DNA of 64,000 nucleotides from Mesostigma viride (GCA_009746045.1 RPFO01000866.1:35001-99000); one strand, 5' to 3'. Positions 22,025 to 33,709 are shown, numbered from the stretch's first letter. Notes: a model not told the origin generated them from the sequence alone. Numbers and translations are program-made.

Positions 22025-23600
22025 CCACTTTGAACAGAGCCAACGTAACCAGTTGTTAGCGGGGCGTGATCACTTGAGAGCCAACGACTGCTAGGATTCG
22101 GAACAACAACTTTGCCTGTTTATTGCCAGAGGAGAACCTGCAGCCTACCATATACTATTTATTATCTGCAATTAACTTATTATAGTGTTGAATTTTATTC
22201 TGCTTCATGCCCTGGATCACACTTAGCGGGCAAACTGTCTGCCCTTGTTCATTGATTTATGTCGATCATTGTCTCACCATCTGTCAATACCATGCCAAAG
22301 TTTCTACACCATGAACTTTTCCTGAAGACGCAGAATATGCAGGGCAACACGAAGAATTTTTTCAGCTATCTGCTCATTTTATGATGTGAGACAACTATGC
22401 CTGGACGCATGGCGTTCCAACGCCGTGGAAGGACTAGGGTAGTTGTCTGAGAGGAAAGACGCGAAGGCCGCGTGGCTATCTCTAGGTAGACCTGCATGGA
22501 GGGAGACAGAGGGTAACAAGACAGGTTGATAGGGAACACACACACATGCACACACACACACACACACACACCCACACCACCACCACCACCACCACCACCA
22601 CCACTATACCAACACAAACAACCAACACTAAGAAGGAAAAGAGGGAACGCATACACACTAGTGTTGTGGGCACCGCGGCCCGAATCGCTATGAATGCCAT
22701 ACGCGGTCACCCGCGGAGCCCCCACAGACTTGGGGGTGGTCTCGTTCATCACTACTTGCCATCTATCGTTGCGTACCATCTGCCTCCATATTACAGACAA
22801 ACCAGGAGGCTGCCCGGGTGTGAGCCCGTCACGTCTAGTGTAGCACATGTCCATGCCGAGTCTATCACGAAAAGTCCACGGGTGGCAGCCCTGCCATGCG
22901 CGGCCTGGGGCACGCCAGGTGAGGACATATCGCCCAGGCTGGGCGGGCTTGGTGCCGGCTAGTCTATCTGATGTGAAATTATATTGAGCGATAGCTGCAG
23001 GAAATTATATCAGCGTGTTCGTCTTCAAAAGACGAGTCTAATGCAACCAACCCGATGAAATTTATGGCCGGAGTAAAAAATCATGGCGTGGTATATGTAC
23101 AATGAGGTTTGCCCATTGTCCTAACGATGCAAGCCATTCCCAGGAGTATACCCACACTCACAACTCGAGTCGACACCCAGCGTGCGATGTATGCCGGAGA
23201 ATAAATGAAAACAAAATAGCGAGGCCAATTGAGCCGTACATGCATGGCATATCATGCCACAGTTTAGATGACATCAAAATGGTACCCAAAAATTGTCACA
23301 AGAAATTTTAGCACCCATGTGCCTTGGCTGGGACTGGATGAGGCCCTACAATAGCTCCAAGTCTGATCAAGCTCAAGCTACACACCAACGTGACTTTGTC
23401 CAAAACATTCAGGGCTCAATTCGCCCCTCAAGAGCAAGAGTCGCACTGCCTCCTCTGCACATTGCTCACTCATCCACAGTCACCATGCCCGCTACCAGGC
23501 ACCATCATGACTAACTAATCGCTAGTCACGATTATGCACAAACCCCCTCATCTGCAGCCTATATTGAACATGACTAACAAGCAGCTATAATGTAACACAA
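22025..23600. other. Intergenic region between convergent RING-H2 and TTL-like genes
   Basis: No gene is recognised. It holds a CA/CCA microsatellite at 22539-22607. The 20-mer GTGAGACAACTATGCCTGGA near 22385 recurs near 36898, which marks a dispersed repeat family. Confidence 0.6.
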
Positions 23601-23604
23601 AAAA

Positions 23605-23976
23605 AATCAGCACCCCTCCACATTCCCCGCGCCCCACCTCTCTCCATCAGCACCCCTCCACATTCCCCGCATCCCACGTGCCGTCGACCAGCACCCCTCC
23701 ACATTCCCCGCGTCCCACGTGCCGTCGACCAGCATCCCTCCACATTCCCCGCGTCCCACGTGCCGTCGACCAGCACCCCTCCACATTCCCCGCGTCCCAC
23801 GTGCCGTCGACCAGCATCCCTCCACATTCCCCGCATCCCACGTGCCGTCGATCAGCATCCCTCCACATTCCCCGCGTCCCACGTGCCGTCGACCAGCATC
23901 CCTCCACATTCCCCGCATCCCACGTGCCGTCGATCAGCACCCCTCCACATTCCCCGCATCCCACGTGCCGTCGATG
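23605..23976. repeat. 41-bp minisatellite at the 3' end of the TTL-like reading frame
   Basis: About nine copies of a 41-bp unit (plus-strand core CATCCCACGTGCCGTCGA). The minus-strand reading frame of the TTL-like gene runs into the first unit (GCTCATCGACGGCAC|GTGGGATG). If GTGGGA is a donor, as in the methyltransferase and Kazal genes, this is another donor-founded array. If not, the array has simply replaced the C-terminus and stop region. Confidence 0.92.
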
Positions 23977-26900
23977 AGCAGCTCCAATCGGCCGCCCTCA
24001 CGCAAGCCAAGCACTTCGGCCGTCGATAATTTCCCACCACCCTCACTTGGTGGTGGTGCTCCCGTCATTGGCGGCGGTGCCTGGCCCCCTGGTGGCGGTG
24101 GCCAGCGTCCCGCCATCCTCGCGCCCTGCAGCGCCAGCGTGGTATCCAACATGTCCACCAGCACGCGCGGGGATGTCCTGACAATAAACGGGTTGTGGTT
24201 CACCTCCAGGAAAACCAGCCGCAGCGACGCGTCCACCATGAAGTCGAACGCAAACAACTGGAACGGGTCCGGGCCGAGACCCACGCCGACGCCGGCCCCG
24301 CCCTCGGATCTAGAAGACCCTTGTTGCCTTGTCCTCAATTCTTCGGGGCTGAGGCCAACAGCAGGGCCCTCTTTGGGCCCACCTTGCCTGGGCATCGGCC
24401 GGCCATCCTTCGCTGCCTGCCCTGTGCTCACGGCTTCGGAGCCCGCCGCGCCTTGCGGGTCCGACAAGGGCCCATCTGCCACTATCTGTCTTGTCCTCGA
24501 AGATTCAACGCCATCCACCCCCTGCTGGTCCGTCATTGCCAGGGACCCCGCGGTCTGCCCCGCCCTCGTGGCTGGGCTGGGCTGGGCTGTACCAGTGCTG
24601 GGCGACCCATGCTGACCCGCCCTTGACTCACCCGCCGACGGGTGACCCGTGGAGGGCTGACTTGCCATCCCACCCGGCCCATCGTCACCCCCATCGATAT
24701 CAGTTTTGAAGTTGGAGTTGTTGCTCCCCTTGATGTTGTCACCGTGGCCCCGCCTCGCCATCGCGTCCTGGAACGCGCGCAGGCCGAGCACGATCGCCCG
24801 CTTGATGTCCGGCACAAGCGAAGCGTCCACGTACCCAGCAGGGGCCAGCCCCAGGGCCGCCAGCTCGGCGTCCAGCTCGCCCAGGAGCTTGAGCACGGCC
24901 TTCTTGGGGGCATCCCCGCCGGCCCGCTTGTCGTGCGGGCGCTGCATGTCCGGGCGCTGCCACCTGCCGTGCGCTGCCTTGTGGGCACGCGTCAGGGCCT
25001 CCGTCAGGTTGACCGCGGGCTCTGGCGCCGTGGTCGACGACAGCATGCTGCCACCATCCTCTTGCTGGCTGCCGGCATCACCCTGACCACCAGCACCCCG
25101 CTGGCCACCAGCGGTGTCGTCGAGCGCCTGGTCCAGGAACTGACCCAGCTGGTACCCCTTGGCCCCCCGCGCTATATTCGTCACGTGGCCGTCCATGTCC
25201 CGGCTGTCCCACCGCTTGTACTCGTACGAGTTGCGCTGGTAGTAGTTGGCCTCCGGCGCGAACAGCACAACGAGCGGGTCGAACGACGGCACGAGCGCGT
25301 ACGCCCGTATGTGGAACTTGCATCCGTCAATCAGCAACGGGTCCCGCACATAGCGCTGCACGATCTCGCCCGCCCCCAGCGGCTTGTACATGTACACACT
25401 GGTGTCCACAATCTGGTCATCCCCAGGACCCTGTCGGCCACCCCCTGGGCGGTTCTCATTACCGCCGCCAACCCCACTCCCCGCGCCACCGCTGCCAGCC
25501 CCCCCATGCGCGGCGCTCCCCGCTGTGTTAGCCAGCAGCTTCTTGCCGCAGTTGCGCCCGCCCTCGTACGCCTCGAGCGCTCCCGTCCCGCCCTCCTCGT
25601 CCGGTTCCAGCGAGGAGGGGACAACCAGGTACGTGCCCTTGCCGGCCCAAGATTCCCGCAGCTTGACCACGTACCAGGGCTCGCGCCTCGCCCGCCAGCT
25701 GCTAGGGTAGATCCTCCCGCTGCCCGACGTACGGTCCCGGTAGAAGGTAGGAGCCCTGGCGGCCGGGGTCTGATGCTGGGCCCATCGGCCCTGATCGGCC
25801 CCTCCCCACGGCTGGCTCACCATTTCCGTGCTGGCCGCAGCGGCGTTGGAGGCAGCAGCGTGGAAGGTAGCAGTGCTTGAACTCGCAGTGTGCGCAGTGG
25901 CGCTGGCGTCCGCAGGATTACTGCCCCCATCCGCAGCCAACTTGCAGACAGAGTTGGGGGACGGACCCCCACCATCTGGGGGGCTGAGGCACGACCCCAC
26001 CCCGGACCCCGGGTCAACGTCTCCCCTCGCATCACTTACCTTGCCAGCCGTGTGCCCAGCACTGCCACCGCCACCACCACCATCGCCGCCGCCACTGTTA
26101 TCCGAACAACCATCAGCCGCACCGGAGACGGCAGCAGCAGCAGGAGAAGAGGAGGGATTGTGGCCACCATCATCCGCCACGCCACCACCATCACTCACCG
26201 CCTCACCATCGCCACTATCCCCCTCCTCCTCCTCGTAATTTGCCAGCACTGCCCGCCCCAACGCGCGAAAGAACGCAACACACTCCTCCGCGTGGTCCAG
26301 CCGGTAGGTCGCCGGCACCAACCCATCCACCACGTGATGCTGGCACTCGCTAGACTTGCCTCGCACGTACCCCACCATCGTCTCCCAGAACCGGCCCTTC
26401 TCGGTCAGAGCCGAGATCGCCGGGTCCATGTTATACCCCCGCATGTCACGCACCGATGACCTCCGCAGATATCGAGCAGAGATCGGCGGGGGGACGGCCA
26501 GCTGGCGATTCTGCCACAACAGACGCGGCAGCTCCTCGCCACATGGCGCCACGCCGGGCATCCGCGGCGGGTCCCAGGGCGTGCTGGCCGGGGGCAGCCA
26601 CACCTTCTTGTCCGGGGGCAGCCACACCCATCCGCGCCGGCACAGGTGGGAGGCGATCACCCTGGCAGGGATGGGGACTGCCTCGGCCAGGTCGAGAATG
26701 ACCGTGTTGGAGGCGAGGTCCACCCAGAAGATGCCGCGACAGGTGGCGGTGTGGGGAGGAGGGGGCAAAGGGGCATCCGAGGTGGCGGCCCAATCAGAGG
26801 CGCCGCCAGAAGAAGGGGCGTCGCCAGAAGGAGGGACATTGCCAGAATAATGGGCCGAAGCATCCGAGGGGGCACTGACAGAGGCAGCTTCTGGGCCGTG

Positions 26901-27350
26901 GCTGGTGGCTTCCCTGCCGGGGTTGGTCCTGCGATCAGAGCCCGATTGGTAGGATGGCGATCCGGCCGGCTTGTCAAACGCAGCCTCTGGGGTTGCACCG
27001 GTGCCGGCACCACCACCGGCGCTGCTGGCTCCCGTCACTTTGCCGTGTCCCGCATCATCGCGTCCCAGCGTGGCCGCGCAGAGCCCGCTGGCCGTGCGGC
27101 CCGGGGTGATGTGGAGGATGCTGAGCGCGAACGCACGCTCGTCGCGCGTGGACAGCACGTGGTCGAACAGCGTGGCCGGGTGGAGCATGTACATGTCCAG
27201 GAACGCGGCGCAGCGGCATGTCGTGTGGAGTGGGCTCGCCGCGTCATCGCCATCGCCGCGTTCATGGGGCGCCACGTGGCAGTGACCCAAGTGGAGAAAG
27301 GAGGCGCCGCAAAGGAGGAGGATCAGGCATGTGGCAAGCGACGTGATCAT
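23934..27350 (-). CDS. Tubulin-tyrosine-ligase-like (TTL domain) protein with signal peptide
   Basis: One long open frame of about 1138 residues from the Met at 27350. I chose this Met because it directly precedes a signal peptide (MITSLATCLILLLCGASF, then HLGHC); the frame is open upstream to 27533. A Cys-containing N-terminal region (CRCAAFLDMYMLHPATLF) is followed by the TTL/ATP-grasp domain: DMRGYNMDPAISALTEKG (about 300), WYVVKLRESWAGKGTYLVVP (about 557, nucleotide-binding Lys), RYVRDPLLIDGCKFHIRAYA (about 663) and FDFMVDASLRLVFLEVNHNP (about 1030, with the metal-binding Glu and Asn). Gly/Ala/Ser-rich insertions interrupt the domain, one of about 300 residues before the last motif. TTL enzymes ligate amino acids to tubulin tails in the cytosol. 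A secretory signal is odd for that role, so it may be a luminal or secreted ATP-grasp ligase with another substrate. The frame ends inside a 41-bp repeat array, so the true C-terminus may be on a further exon. Confidence 0.83.
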   Translation of the reverse strand: MITSLATCLILLLCGASFLHLGHCHVAPHERGDGDDAASPLHTTCRCAAFLDMYMLHPATLFDHVLSTRDERAFALSILHITPGRTASGLCAATLGRDDAGHGKVTGASSAGGGAGTGATPEAAFDKPAGSPSYQSGSDRRTNPGREATSHGPEAASVSAPSDASAHYSGNVPPSGDAPSSGGASDWAATSDAPLPPPPHTATCRGIFWVDLASNTVILDLAEAVPIPARVIASHLCRRGWVWLPPDKKVWLPPASTPWDPPRMPGVAPCGEELPRLLWQNRQLAVPPPISARYLRRSSVRDMRGYNMDPAISALTEKGRFWETMVGYVRGKSSECQHHVVDGLVPATYRLDHAEECVAFFRALGRAVLANYEEEEGDSGDGEAVSDGGGVADDGGHNPSSSPAAAAVSGAADGCSDNSGGGDGGGGGGSAGHTAGKVSDARGDVDPGSGVGSCLSPPDGGGPSPNSVCKLAADGGSNPADASATAHTASSSTATFHAAASNAAAASTEMVSQPWGGADQGRWAQHQTPAARAPTFYRDRTSGSGRIYPSSWRARREPWYVVKLRESWAGKGTYLVVPSSLEPDEEGGTGALEAYEGGRNCGKKLLANTAGSAAHGGAGSGGAGSGVGGGNENRPGGGRQGPGDDQIVDTSVYMYKPLGAGEIVQRYVRDPLLIDGCKFHIRAYALVPSFDPLVVLFAPEANYYQRNSYEYKRWDSRDMDGHVTNIARGAKGYQLGQFLDQALDDTAGGQRGAGGQGDAGSQQEDGGSMLSSTTAPEPAVNLTEALTRAHKAAHGRWQRPDMQRPHDKRAGGDAPKKAVLKLLGELDAELAALGLAPAGYVDASLVPDIKRAIVLGLRAFQDAMARRGHGDNIKGSNNSNFKTDIDGGDDGPGGMASQPSTGHPSAGESRAGQHGSPSTGTAQPSPATRAGQTAGSLAMTDQQGVDGVESSRTRQIVADGPLSDPQGAAGSEAVSTGQAAKDGRPMPRQGGPKEGPAVGLSPEELRTRQQGSSRSEGGAGVGVGLGPDPFQLFAFDFMVDASLRLVFLEVNHNPFIVRTSPRVLVDMLDTTLALQGARMAGRWPPPPGGQAPPPMTGAPPPSEGGGKLSTAEVLGLREGGRLELLIDGTWDAGNVEGC

Positions 27351-27550
27351 GGTGGCTTTGTAACTCTTGTTTCTGTTTGTAAGAATATGTCGCATCGCCA
27401 CTTTTTGGCTCGATGGGGAGGTGGTGAAGGCGAGCACGCTGGGGCCACAAGGACGGACGGCAGCCTCCTGACTGGACCAGCTCCGGGTCGTTTTCATTTT
27501 GTTACTCGGACAGGGCTTATAACTAATCAACAACTAGTCGAAATCGCCTG

Positions 27551-28961
27551 TCTATAACTAGGAAAAGCAACCCCAATAAATGAGAAGGGGTGGCCCTCGC
27601 AAAGCCTGGACCCCGCGAGGAATAGCTCGCCCTGCTTTCAATACCCCTCTCGGATGATTGATTCGGCGGCAGCGCCGCGTGGTGATGAACTTCAGCAAGG
27701 GACTATTGCCATTTCTTTGGGCTTAACGATGCACGACGAGCTCGAAGATGAGCCAAAAGCTCACGGCGTTGGCAGCGGGCAGCGCCGCACAAATGGACTC
27801 GCAGAGTGGAGCGCCGGGAACGGGTCAAACGGGTGCGTTGCGCCCGTCAGATAATGTAATGTTCACGTCTTCAAGAATACCCCCGTGGATAATTCCAATA
27901 TCAGCAGCCTTTAGACGGCGGGTGAGCTGAAATTGCGCACCATCAGTCTCGTTTCCTTTGTTCTGTGGGAGCACCAATCCCTTTTGGAGGCCGCGCATTA
28001 CGAACCGCATAGCTGTTGCGCAAAGCGCCGACTAACTGCATTGCATTGTGGGCCTATGGGGCAGCTGGGCAGGTCCAGCGAACGGTGCCAGATTATCTAA
28101 ATTCGCCCAAAGCCGCAATTTCGGCAATGCAGCCGTCCGCCTGACCCAAAGCGCAAGTCGAATTACCACCGCGGTGGAGGGACCAGGAACCATGTATTTG
28201 GAGCAAAAAACCGGGTGGCCAGTGTGACGGGTAGCGAGTAGCGACGTCTGACCCACCATGCGCCACAGACAGGCTGCAACTCCCACCTAAATACCAATTT
28301 CATGCTCAATAAATCGGATGGAATAATAACGCGCACCTGTAGTGAGGTAGTCATCGGCTCATCGCTTCGGTTATTGTTAATTACTGTTGAGACTTCCTAT
28401 TTGTTATCCCTACAGTAAGATACATGTAAAGACCAGTATGTAAGAATGGACCGCACTATGTTCAGAAGCAAGGCGAGCACCCTGCGAGCACTGTAAAAAA
28501 TTGTCGGACACTGTCGGTCTGACACGTAAACTTATTACCTAACCGTCACGTGTGATTGGGGAACATCAAGAATGCATGGGGGCTGGGGCTCGGGGGGCTA
28601 GTTTACAGGGAACAAGACTAGGGACAGTAACCACTACAGTACTGTAACACTCGAACAGTGGCGCGAGTCCATTCAGTCCAAGTGTCTACGTGTCTACCAC
28701 TCTACTGTACTGTACAACCACCGCTATAAGCACTGCAATCGCCAATTGCCAGCGGGGCACATTGTCACGAACATGGCGACATCGGTGAGCGTGACCTCGA
28801 CCTGCTTTGTGCCTTCTCGGCTTGCTGGCATTGACTGTTGCGGATGACGAACACTGAAGCACATATTTCGGATTACCTACTGTAGTTTCTTTGGATTTTC
28901 TAGAACACTTGCATTTTATTCGTCAGCGGGCACCAGCCGATCGCCGGAATCCTTGTTGACC
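27551..28961. other. Intergenic region between TTL-like and HIG1 genes
   Basis: Short open frames exist, for example minus 28010-27825 with LKAADIGIIHGG and plus 27654-27854. None shows splice-consistent extension or a family that I can name. The HIG1 gene's 5' flank presumably lies at its right end. Confidence 0.5.
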
Positions 28962-29346
28962 ATGGCGGATCCTTTCGCCGAGTACAATACGAAACGGAAC
29001 CCCTGGGTTCTGGCAGGTGAGAACTGGCCGAAAGAATAGCGCTTTTCTTGTATGTGACAGGCTTCCAATTTTGCCGTTAAGCCTCGTCGTTGCAGCAACC
29101 TATTTTGTAACGGAAGCATTCTATGCTTGGGTACTCGGTCTAAATGGTTTTGCAGGGCTTGCCACGACGGCAGGAATCCTCGCCATAGGCTTCCATGCTT
29201 TTCAATCGGGCAACCAGAAGCTGAGTCAGCGGATGATGAGGGCCCGAGTGGTGGCCCAGGGAGCCACTGTGGCGCTTATGCTGGGCACGGCAGCCTCGGT
29301 GGGGCTTGGACCTTCTCGGTCCGATACCCCCCAAAATTCGCAGTAA
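28962..29346 (+). CDS. HIG1-domain protein (respiratory supercomplex factor 1 type), two exons
   Basis: Exons 28962-29016 and 29096-29346 (intron of 79 bp, GTGAGA...TGCAG, phase 1) encode 101 residues: MADPFAEYNTKRNPWVLA, then ATYFVTEAFYAWVLGLNGFA. A second hydrophobic stretch follows (GLATTAGILAIGFHAF), then the conserved NQKLSQRMMRARVVAQGATV and a final hydrophobic segment. The R-x-R-x3-Q pattern between membrane helices is the hallmark of the HIG_1_N domain, whose members sit in the mitochondrial inner membrane and help assemble or tune cytochrome c oxidase supercomplexes. This gene is compact and free of repeats, unlike its neighbours. Start: the ATG in CCATGGCGG is the first in frame. 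Confidence 0.88.
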
Positions 29347-29349
29347 TCT

Positions 29350-31040
29350 CCCGCATCCCCGCCGGCCTCCCTGCTGCGATGCCTCGTTGTAACAGGGTGT
29401 AAGGGGGCCACAGGTATGGAGGTTAGGTCCGGGTACGTGCTCCAGCTAAGGAACTGTTCAAGAAGTCCTCTGTGGCCCGTTCCGCACCGTGCGGTGGTTT
29501 ACGGTGCCTGCGGTATTTTCCATGCATTCAATAGGGGTGACGCTGCCCGGGCTGTCGAATAGCTGAGGAACTTTGCCAACCAGGCAAGAGATGTCTTTAG
29601 CTCCTCAGGGGAAGGCTGCTACAATGGCACGTCCTCAGTCCTGTAGTCCAAGTGAGGTACTCGTTTTCATACCCTTGCTGTTCGTATCCTGGAGGATACA
29701 GGCGTGCACCCACTTGCACCCTGGAGATGGGAGCCTCTGCGACGCGATTTGAGGGAACTCCCACCCTGGTGTGGCTGGATTCGGGAAGGGCTGCTGCAAA
29801 TGACATGGCACCCGAGAGACGTGCATCGACCGTGCGCGGCGCTGATAAACATGCCATGGCGCTACTAAACATGACATGGCGCTGATAAACATGACATGGC
29901 GCTGATAAACGTGCAACGGCTTCGCAAGGGGTTAGCCTCCGATGATGTATTGGCATTGTCTATGATCGTGGCCTTGATCAAGGCACCACTATAACGGCGT
30001 TGAAGGCACGTGCACGCATGGAAGACGGGCTCACTATGACATATTATTGCTAGACTCCTTCATGGGCTCTGGCACCCGCCTGCTGGCATGCTAATGCTGG
30101 GCACGACCTGAGTTGACCCCAGCTGACGATGGTTGACCCCGGTTGACTTCGGTTTGCCACGGTGGGCGACGGTTTCATTGGCCACTGCTGACCATGGTCG
30201 GGTGTCAATGGTGGCACCGTCCGGCATGATGCATCACTTCTGGTTGATGGGTGCGTGCGACGCCGACACCTGCCACTCGGCAATAGGAGGCAGACCGATC
30301 ACTGGCACGTGCCACTTGGCCAATAGGAGGCAGACCGATAGGAGCTGATAGGAGGCAGGTATGGATCAGCATGTTCCTGGTTTCAACACTTGTTCTTGGC
30401 CACACTTGACTCCAGGAAGGTGCCAGCACATGAGGGTGGACGGTGCTCCCAGGGTGGATGCACGCCAGCTGTCTCTCAGAGACTTCGGCGGTACGCCAAC
30501 TCTCCTCATAGGGTATACCATCCAGCTCTCCTCTCTCCCATGGTCACTATAGTACAGTACTGTCAAGCCTGTGTGCTGGCGGTCTCATCGTTATTCCATT
30601 CCTCATGGGGTATTCCATCCAGCTCAATTCTCCTCCCTCTCCCCCCGCTTGTTTATGGTGTGGTGGGGAGGCATGGTGATGGGGATGCCCAGTACCCTTT
30701 ATACAGGGTTTACATTTAGGCGCATGGATGGATCTATTGATGATAAGCTCAAGATGGATCTATTGATGACAAGCTCAAGATCTATTGATGGATCTATTGA
30801 TGATAAGCTCAAGATCTATTGATGGATCTATTGATGATAAGCTCAAGATCTATTGATGGATCTATTGATGATAAGCTCAAGATCTATTGATGGATCTATT
30901 GATGATAAGCTCAAGAGAGGTGAGCAATCTCAGCGTGCATCGCAGGCGCCTTGGCACGATGGGGCGGATGACTGTAGTCAGTAACAACCGCAGGCAGGCT
31001 GGCAGCACAACACATGTTCCCGTTGTATGTAAGCAATGGA
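29350..31040. other. Intergenic region with short direct repeats
   Basis: No gene is recognised. Small repeats are a 23-bp unit (CATGACATGGCGCTGATAAA) at about 29848-29910, GTTGACCCC/GGTTGAC repeats at 30110-30160, and two copies of GGGTATACCATCCAGCTC-like sequence at 30510 and 30607. Confidence 0.5.
30728..30915. repeat. 34-bp tandem repeat
   Basis: About five copies of a 34-bp unit containing GATCTATTGATGATAAGCTC. The last copy runs into CAAGAGAG|GTGAGC, a donor-like sequence on the plus strand, but no exon was recognised beside it. Confidence 0.88.
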
Positions 31041-31225
31041 TACCTTCAACCCCTACTTAACACAACAAGGAGGGAGGGTGCCCTAGCTTCGATTGTCGTA
31101 CTGCCTCAAGTGGGAAGGCCACAGAGGACTCTTCTCTGCATCCCATGGTGCAGGCGGCCCAACTGTGGGTGCAACATAACATGCAAGAGGTAGCATGCAT
31201 GCAAAAGCATTACGGGTGCCGTAAG
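31041..31225 (+). repeat. Dispersed repeat, copy 1
   Basis: Matches 37065-37245 in the same orientation with many small differences (shared ACTGCCTCAAGTGGG, CAGAGGACTCT, CTGTGGGTGCAA). It is probably part of a retroelement or another dispersed family, as both copies flank the LINE-rich zone. Confidence 0.75.
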
Positions 31226-32690
31226 TTACTACATCAATGACACATTCCGTTTACAAAACCAGGCCACGGAGGATTGCCAGTAATCGGGCCCTCATGAATT
31301 TCTGATGTGGCCCACTGGTGCTGGTGTGCTAAACGTTCAGCAACGCAAGAAGGTCACGTGCATGTGACGTTTTAGCGATTATAACAAAAGGAAGACCGGC
31401 TGGGGGGCGCTGATTACCCTCTCCTTTGTACATCATATATGACGAAAGATGCATGAGAATGTTCAAGACTCCATGGCAATTATGAGGCAGTATATAGAGG
31501 CCTCAAGTTTTGCATGTGCATGTGCATTACATTGCTCAATGCTAAGCTGTAATCCGAGCACTGCAAGCGTCGGTGTGTGACATGTGCATGTCCAGTCAGT
31601 TGCCACCCCCCTGCCATATCCGCGGACGAAAATGGCTGACGACGGAGTTCAGATCTTTTGCGTCTGAGCCCCAAATTCCGCCAGATCACTTGCATTCGAT
31701 GCGCCTTTTAAAGACGCACTCGCCAGTATAATTATCGGTTACGGCTGAAACGCAGTATCGAAAAAGTTACACACGTGACAAGCAGCTATGACGACTCCGA
31801 AAGCCAAACGAGGGCTGGAAAAGGAGCTGGAACAGCTTCCCAGCGCCCAGCCCAACCCTAGCTCTCGCCCTCGCCCTTGTCAAGCCGCCTGGCTTACCGG
31901 CGCCAAACCATCGCCAAGCGCCTCGCCTGAGCCCAAGAAACCCTGCCACAATCGCAAATGGAGCCAATGCTTGCCCGGCGACAGAATGTTCTCACCTTTG
32001 CGGAGTGTCTGATCAGAATATACGCTTGGCTGATTTCGATAGTACCGGCTACGCCCCCTTCTACTAAAAAGAAGGATTCAGCCGTGTTCAGCCCGTCTCA
32101 CGGTGCGAGACTGAACAAGTCTCGCGTGCAGACACGTGTGTAGTACTCCTACACACAGATCTCGAGTGATTTATCTAGTACCAAATCCGAAAGGCTTGCA
32201 TCACTCCCCGGACAGGAGAACTTTTGCGGATGACTGTAGGTGTAAGTTGGCGATGCCATGGTAACCGGAGACGTCCGTCCTATAGTCAGCAAAATTGGTG
32301 CGAGAGGTCCCCAGTTCGATTCCGGTCGGATTCATTTGCAGATCGCGTTTTCCGCGTTTTCCGCGGCCTGGCACTGAACGCAAAGGTTTTCACCTTTGCG
32401 GAGTGTCTGATCAGAATGTTCTCACTCCAAGAAGTGGCAAGCTTTGTCGCCGCAGGAATGCGTCGAGGTCCTCCAGTTCCTCGCACAGCGGAACGGAAGC
32501 TCTTTGTGCCCCAGAAGGGGGGGGCGGCTATCGACTACCGCGACACGTCCTGGCTCTACATGCACGTCGTGGTGCCTGTGGTCACCTCCCCCCCCTCATA
32601 ACTAATCGTGGTGCCTGTGATCATTAATCAGAATCAAATTAACTTATGAAGAACCACGCCAACGCCTGTTTCATCTTGACCAGCTAGCAG
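31226..32690. other. AT-richer region left of the LINE zone
   Basis: No gene is recognised. A segment GCGGAGTGTCTGATCAGAAT occurs at 31999 and 32398 (encoding FAECLIR in one frame), so it is a local duplication. An open frame at 31788-32012 starts MTTPKAKRGLEKELEQL and could be a retroelement ORF1 leader. Confidence 0.4.
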
Positions 32691-33057
32691 TACTACCAGC
32701 GCAGCCTAGGCGACATCGCCAGAGCGCTCAGTGCTCACCCCAGCCCCCACGCAGCCAGCAGCCCCATCGGCTCCCTCCCTCTGCAAGGATGACATCGGCG
32801 CAGTGCTGGAGGAGCACGTGACCTGGCCGCTGGCCGAGAAGATGACATCGCTGAACACCACGCTCAACACGGTGGAAGCCCGGGTCTCCAATATGGAAAC
32901 CAGGGTCGTCCACAAACTCCAACCTCAGTTCACGGCGCTACACACCGCGGCACAGGCATCGGAAACGCACGCTGCACTTGTCTCTCGCCTTCACCAGGTG
33001 GAGGGCAAGTGCGGCGTGCTCATGAAGAAGCTTAATTGAAGCCATCATGCACCGCCC

Positions 33058-33709
33058 ATGCACACCGAGGCCCTGGCCACACAGGTCCCAAAGATAGTGG
33101 AGCAGACGGCCACCATCGCATCCCAGCCACCCCGGCAGGATGCTGGCGACCTCCCGCCGCTCTCCTACGCGGACCTGCTGCGGTCAGCGACCGCCTCAAC
33201 CACTGACGCCATCGCCACGAAGCTCCAGGAGCTGGAGGACCACCGCCAGGCCAAACAACGGGAGGCCACCGACCGCGCTCGCCGCGAGTGCCGAGCGGTG
33301 CTGCGTCGTTTCCCCCAGAAGCCAGGTGAGACGTCAATCAACCTCCCTTGCCGACGAGCTCAAGAACCAGCTCCTTACCCTCATGGGCCTGGTAGGTGAG
33401 GTAGGACTGCGTGGATGCCACCGCCTTCCCCACTCGCGGGACAAGGCGGCTCCCCCACCAGTCCTGCTCACCTTCCCCTCCCCTGAGGACAAGCAGCGGT
33501 TCCTCTCTCGGCGTCGCAAGAGGTTGCACGACCTCATCTGGACGCTGGACGACGACCTGACCGGCCCCCGCTCTGCAGCAGCAGCGACGCGACCTGCTGT
33601 GGCCTGTATACCTCCACCACAAGCAGGACCCCCAGAAGCCAAAGGTCTACTGGAGGGGCGGGACCTGATGATCATGGACCACAAGATGTGGACGCCCCCT
33701 GCGGGCTAG
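33058..33709 (+). pseudogene. LINE ORF1-like fragment
   Basis: One frame (33140-33709) reads PPVLLTFPSPEDKQRFLSRR, then RKRLHDLIWTLDDDLT and GLLEGRDLMIMDHKMWTPP. This is the pattern of the RNA-binding C-terminal region of LINE ORF1 proteins (charged loop, then W-DDDLT). The upstream stretch (32731-33039) is helical, with MTSLNTTLNTVEARVSNMET, which fits an ORF1 coiled coil. The halves are in different frames, so the copy is broken. Confidence 0.65.

Noticed and set aside
27825-28010. Minus-strand frame with ADIGIIHGG, reminiscent of a nucleotidase motif
   Set aside because: Too short, no flanking exon in phase, and the complementary strand is equally open.
32228-32345. tRNA-derived SINE or tRNA around GTTCGATTCC (about 32311)
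   Set aside because: Only a B-box-like sequence is present. The T-stem does not pair well, and the A-box and acceptor stem are not found.
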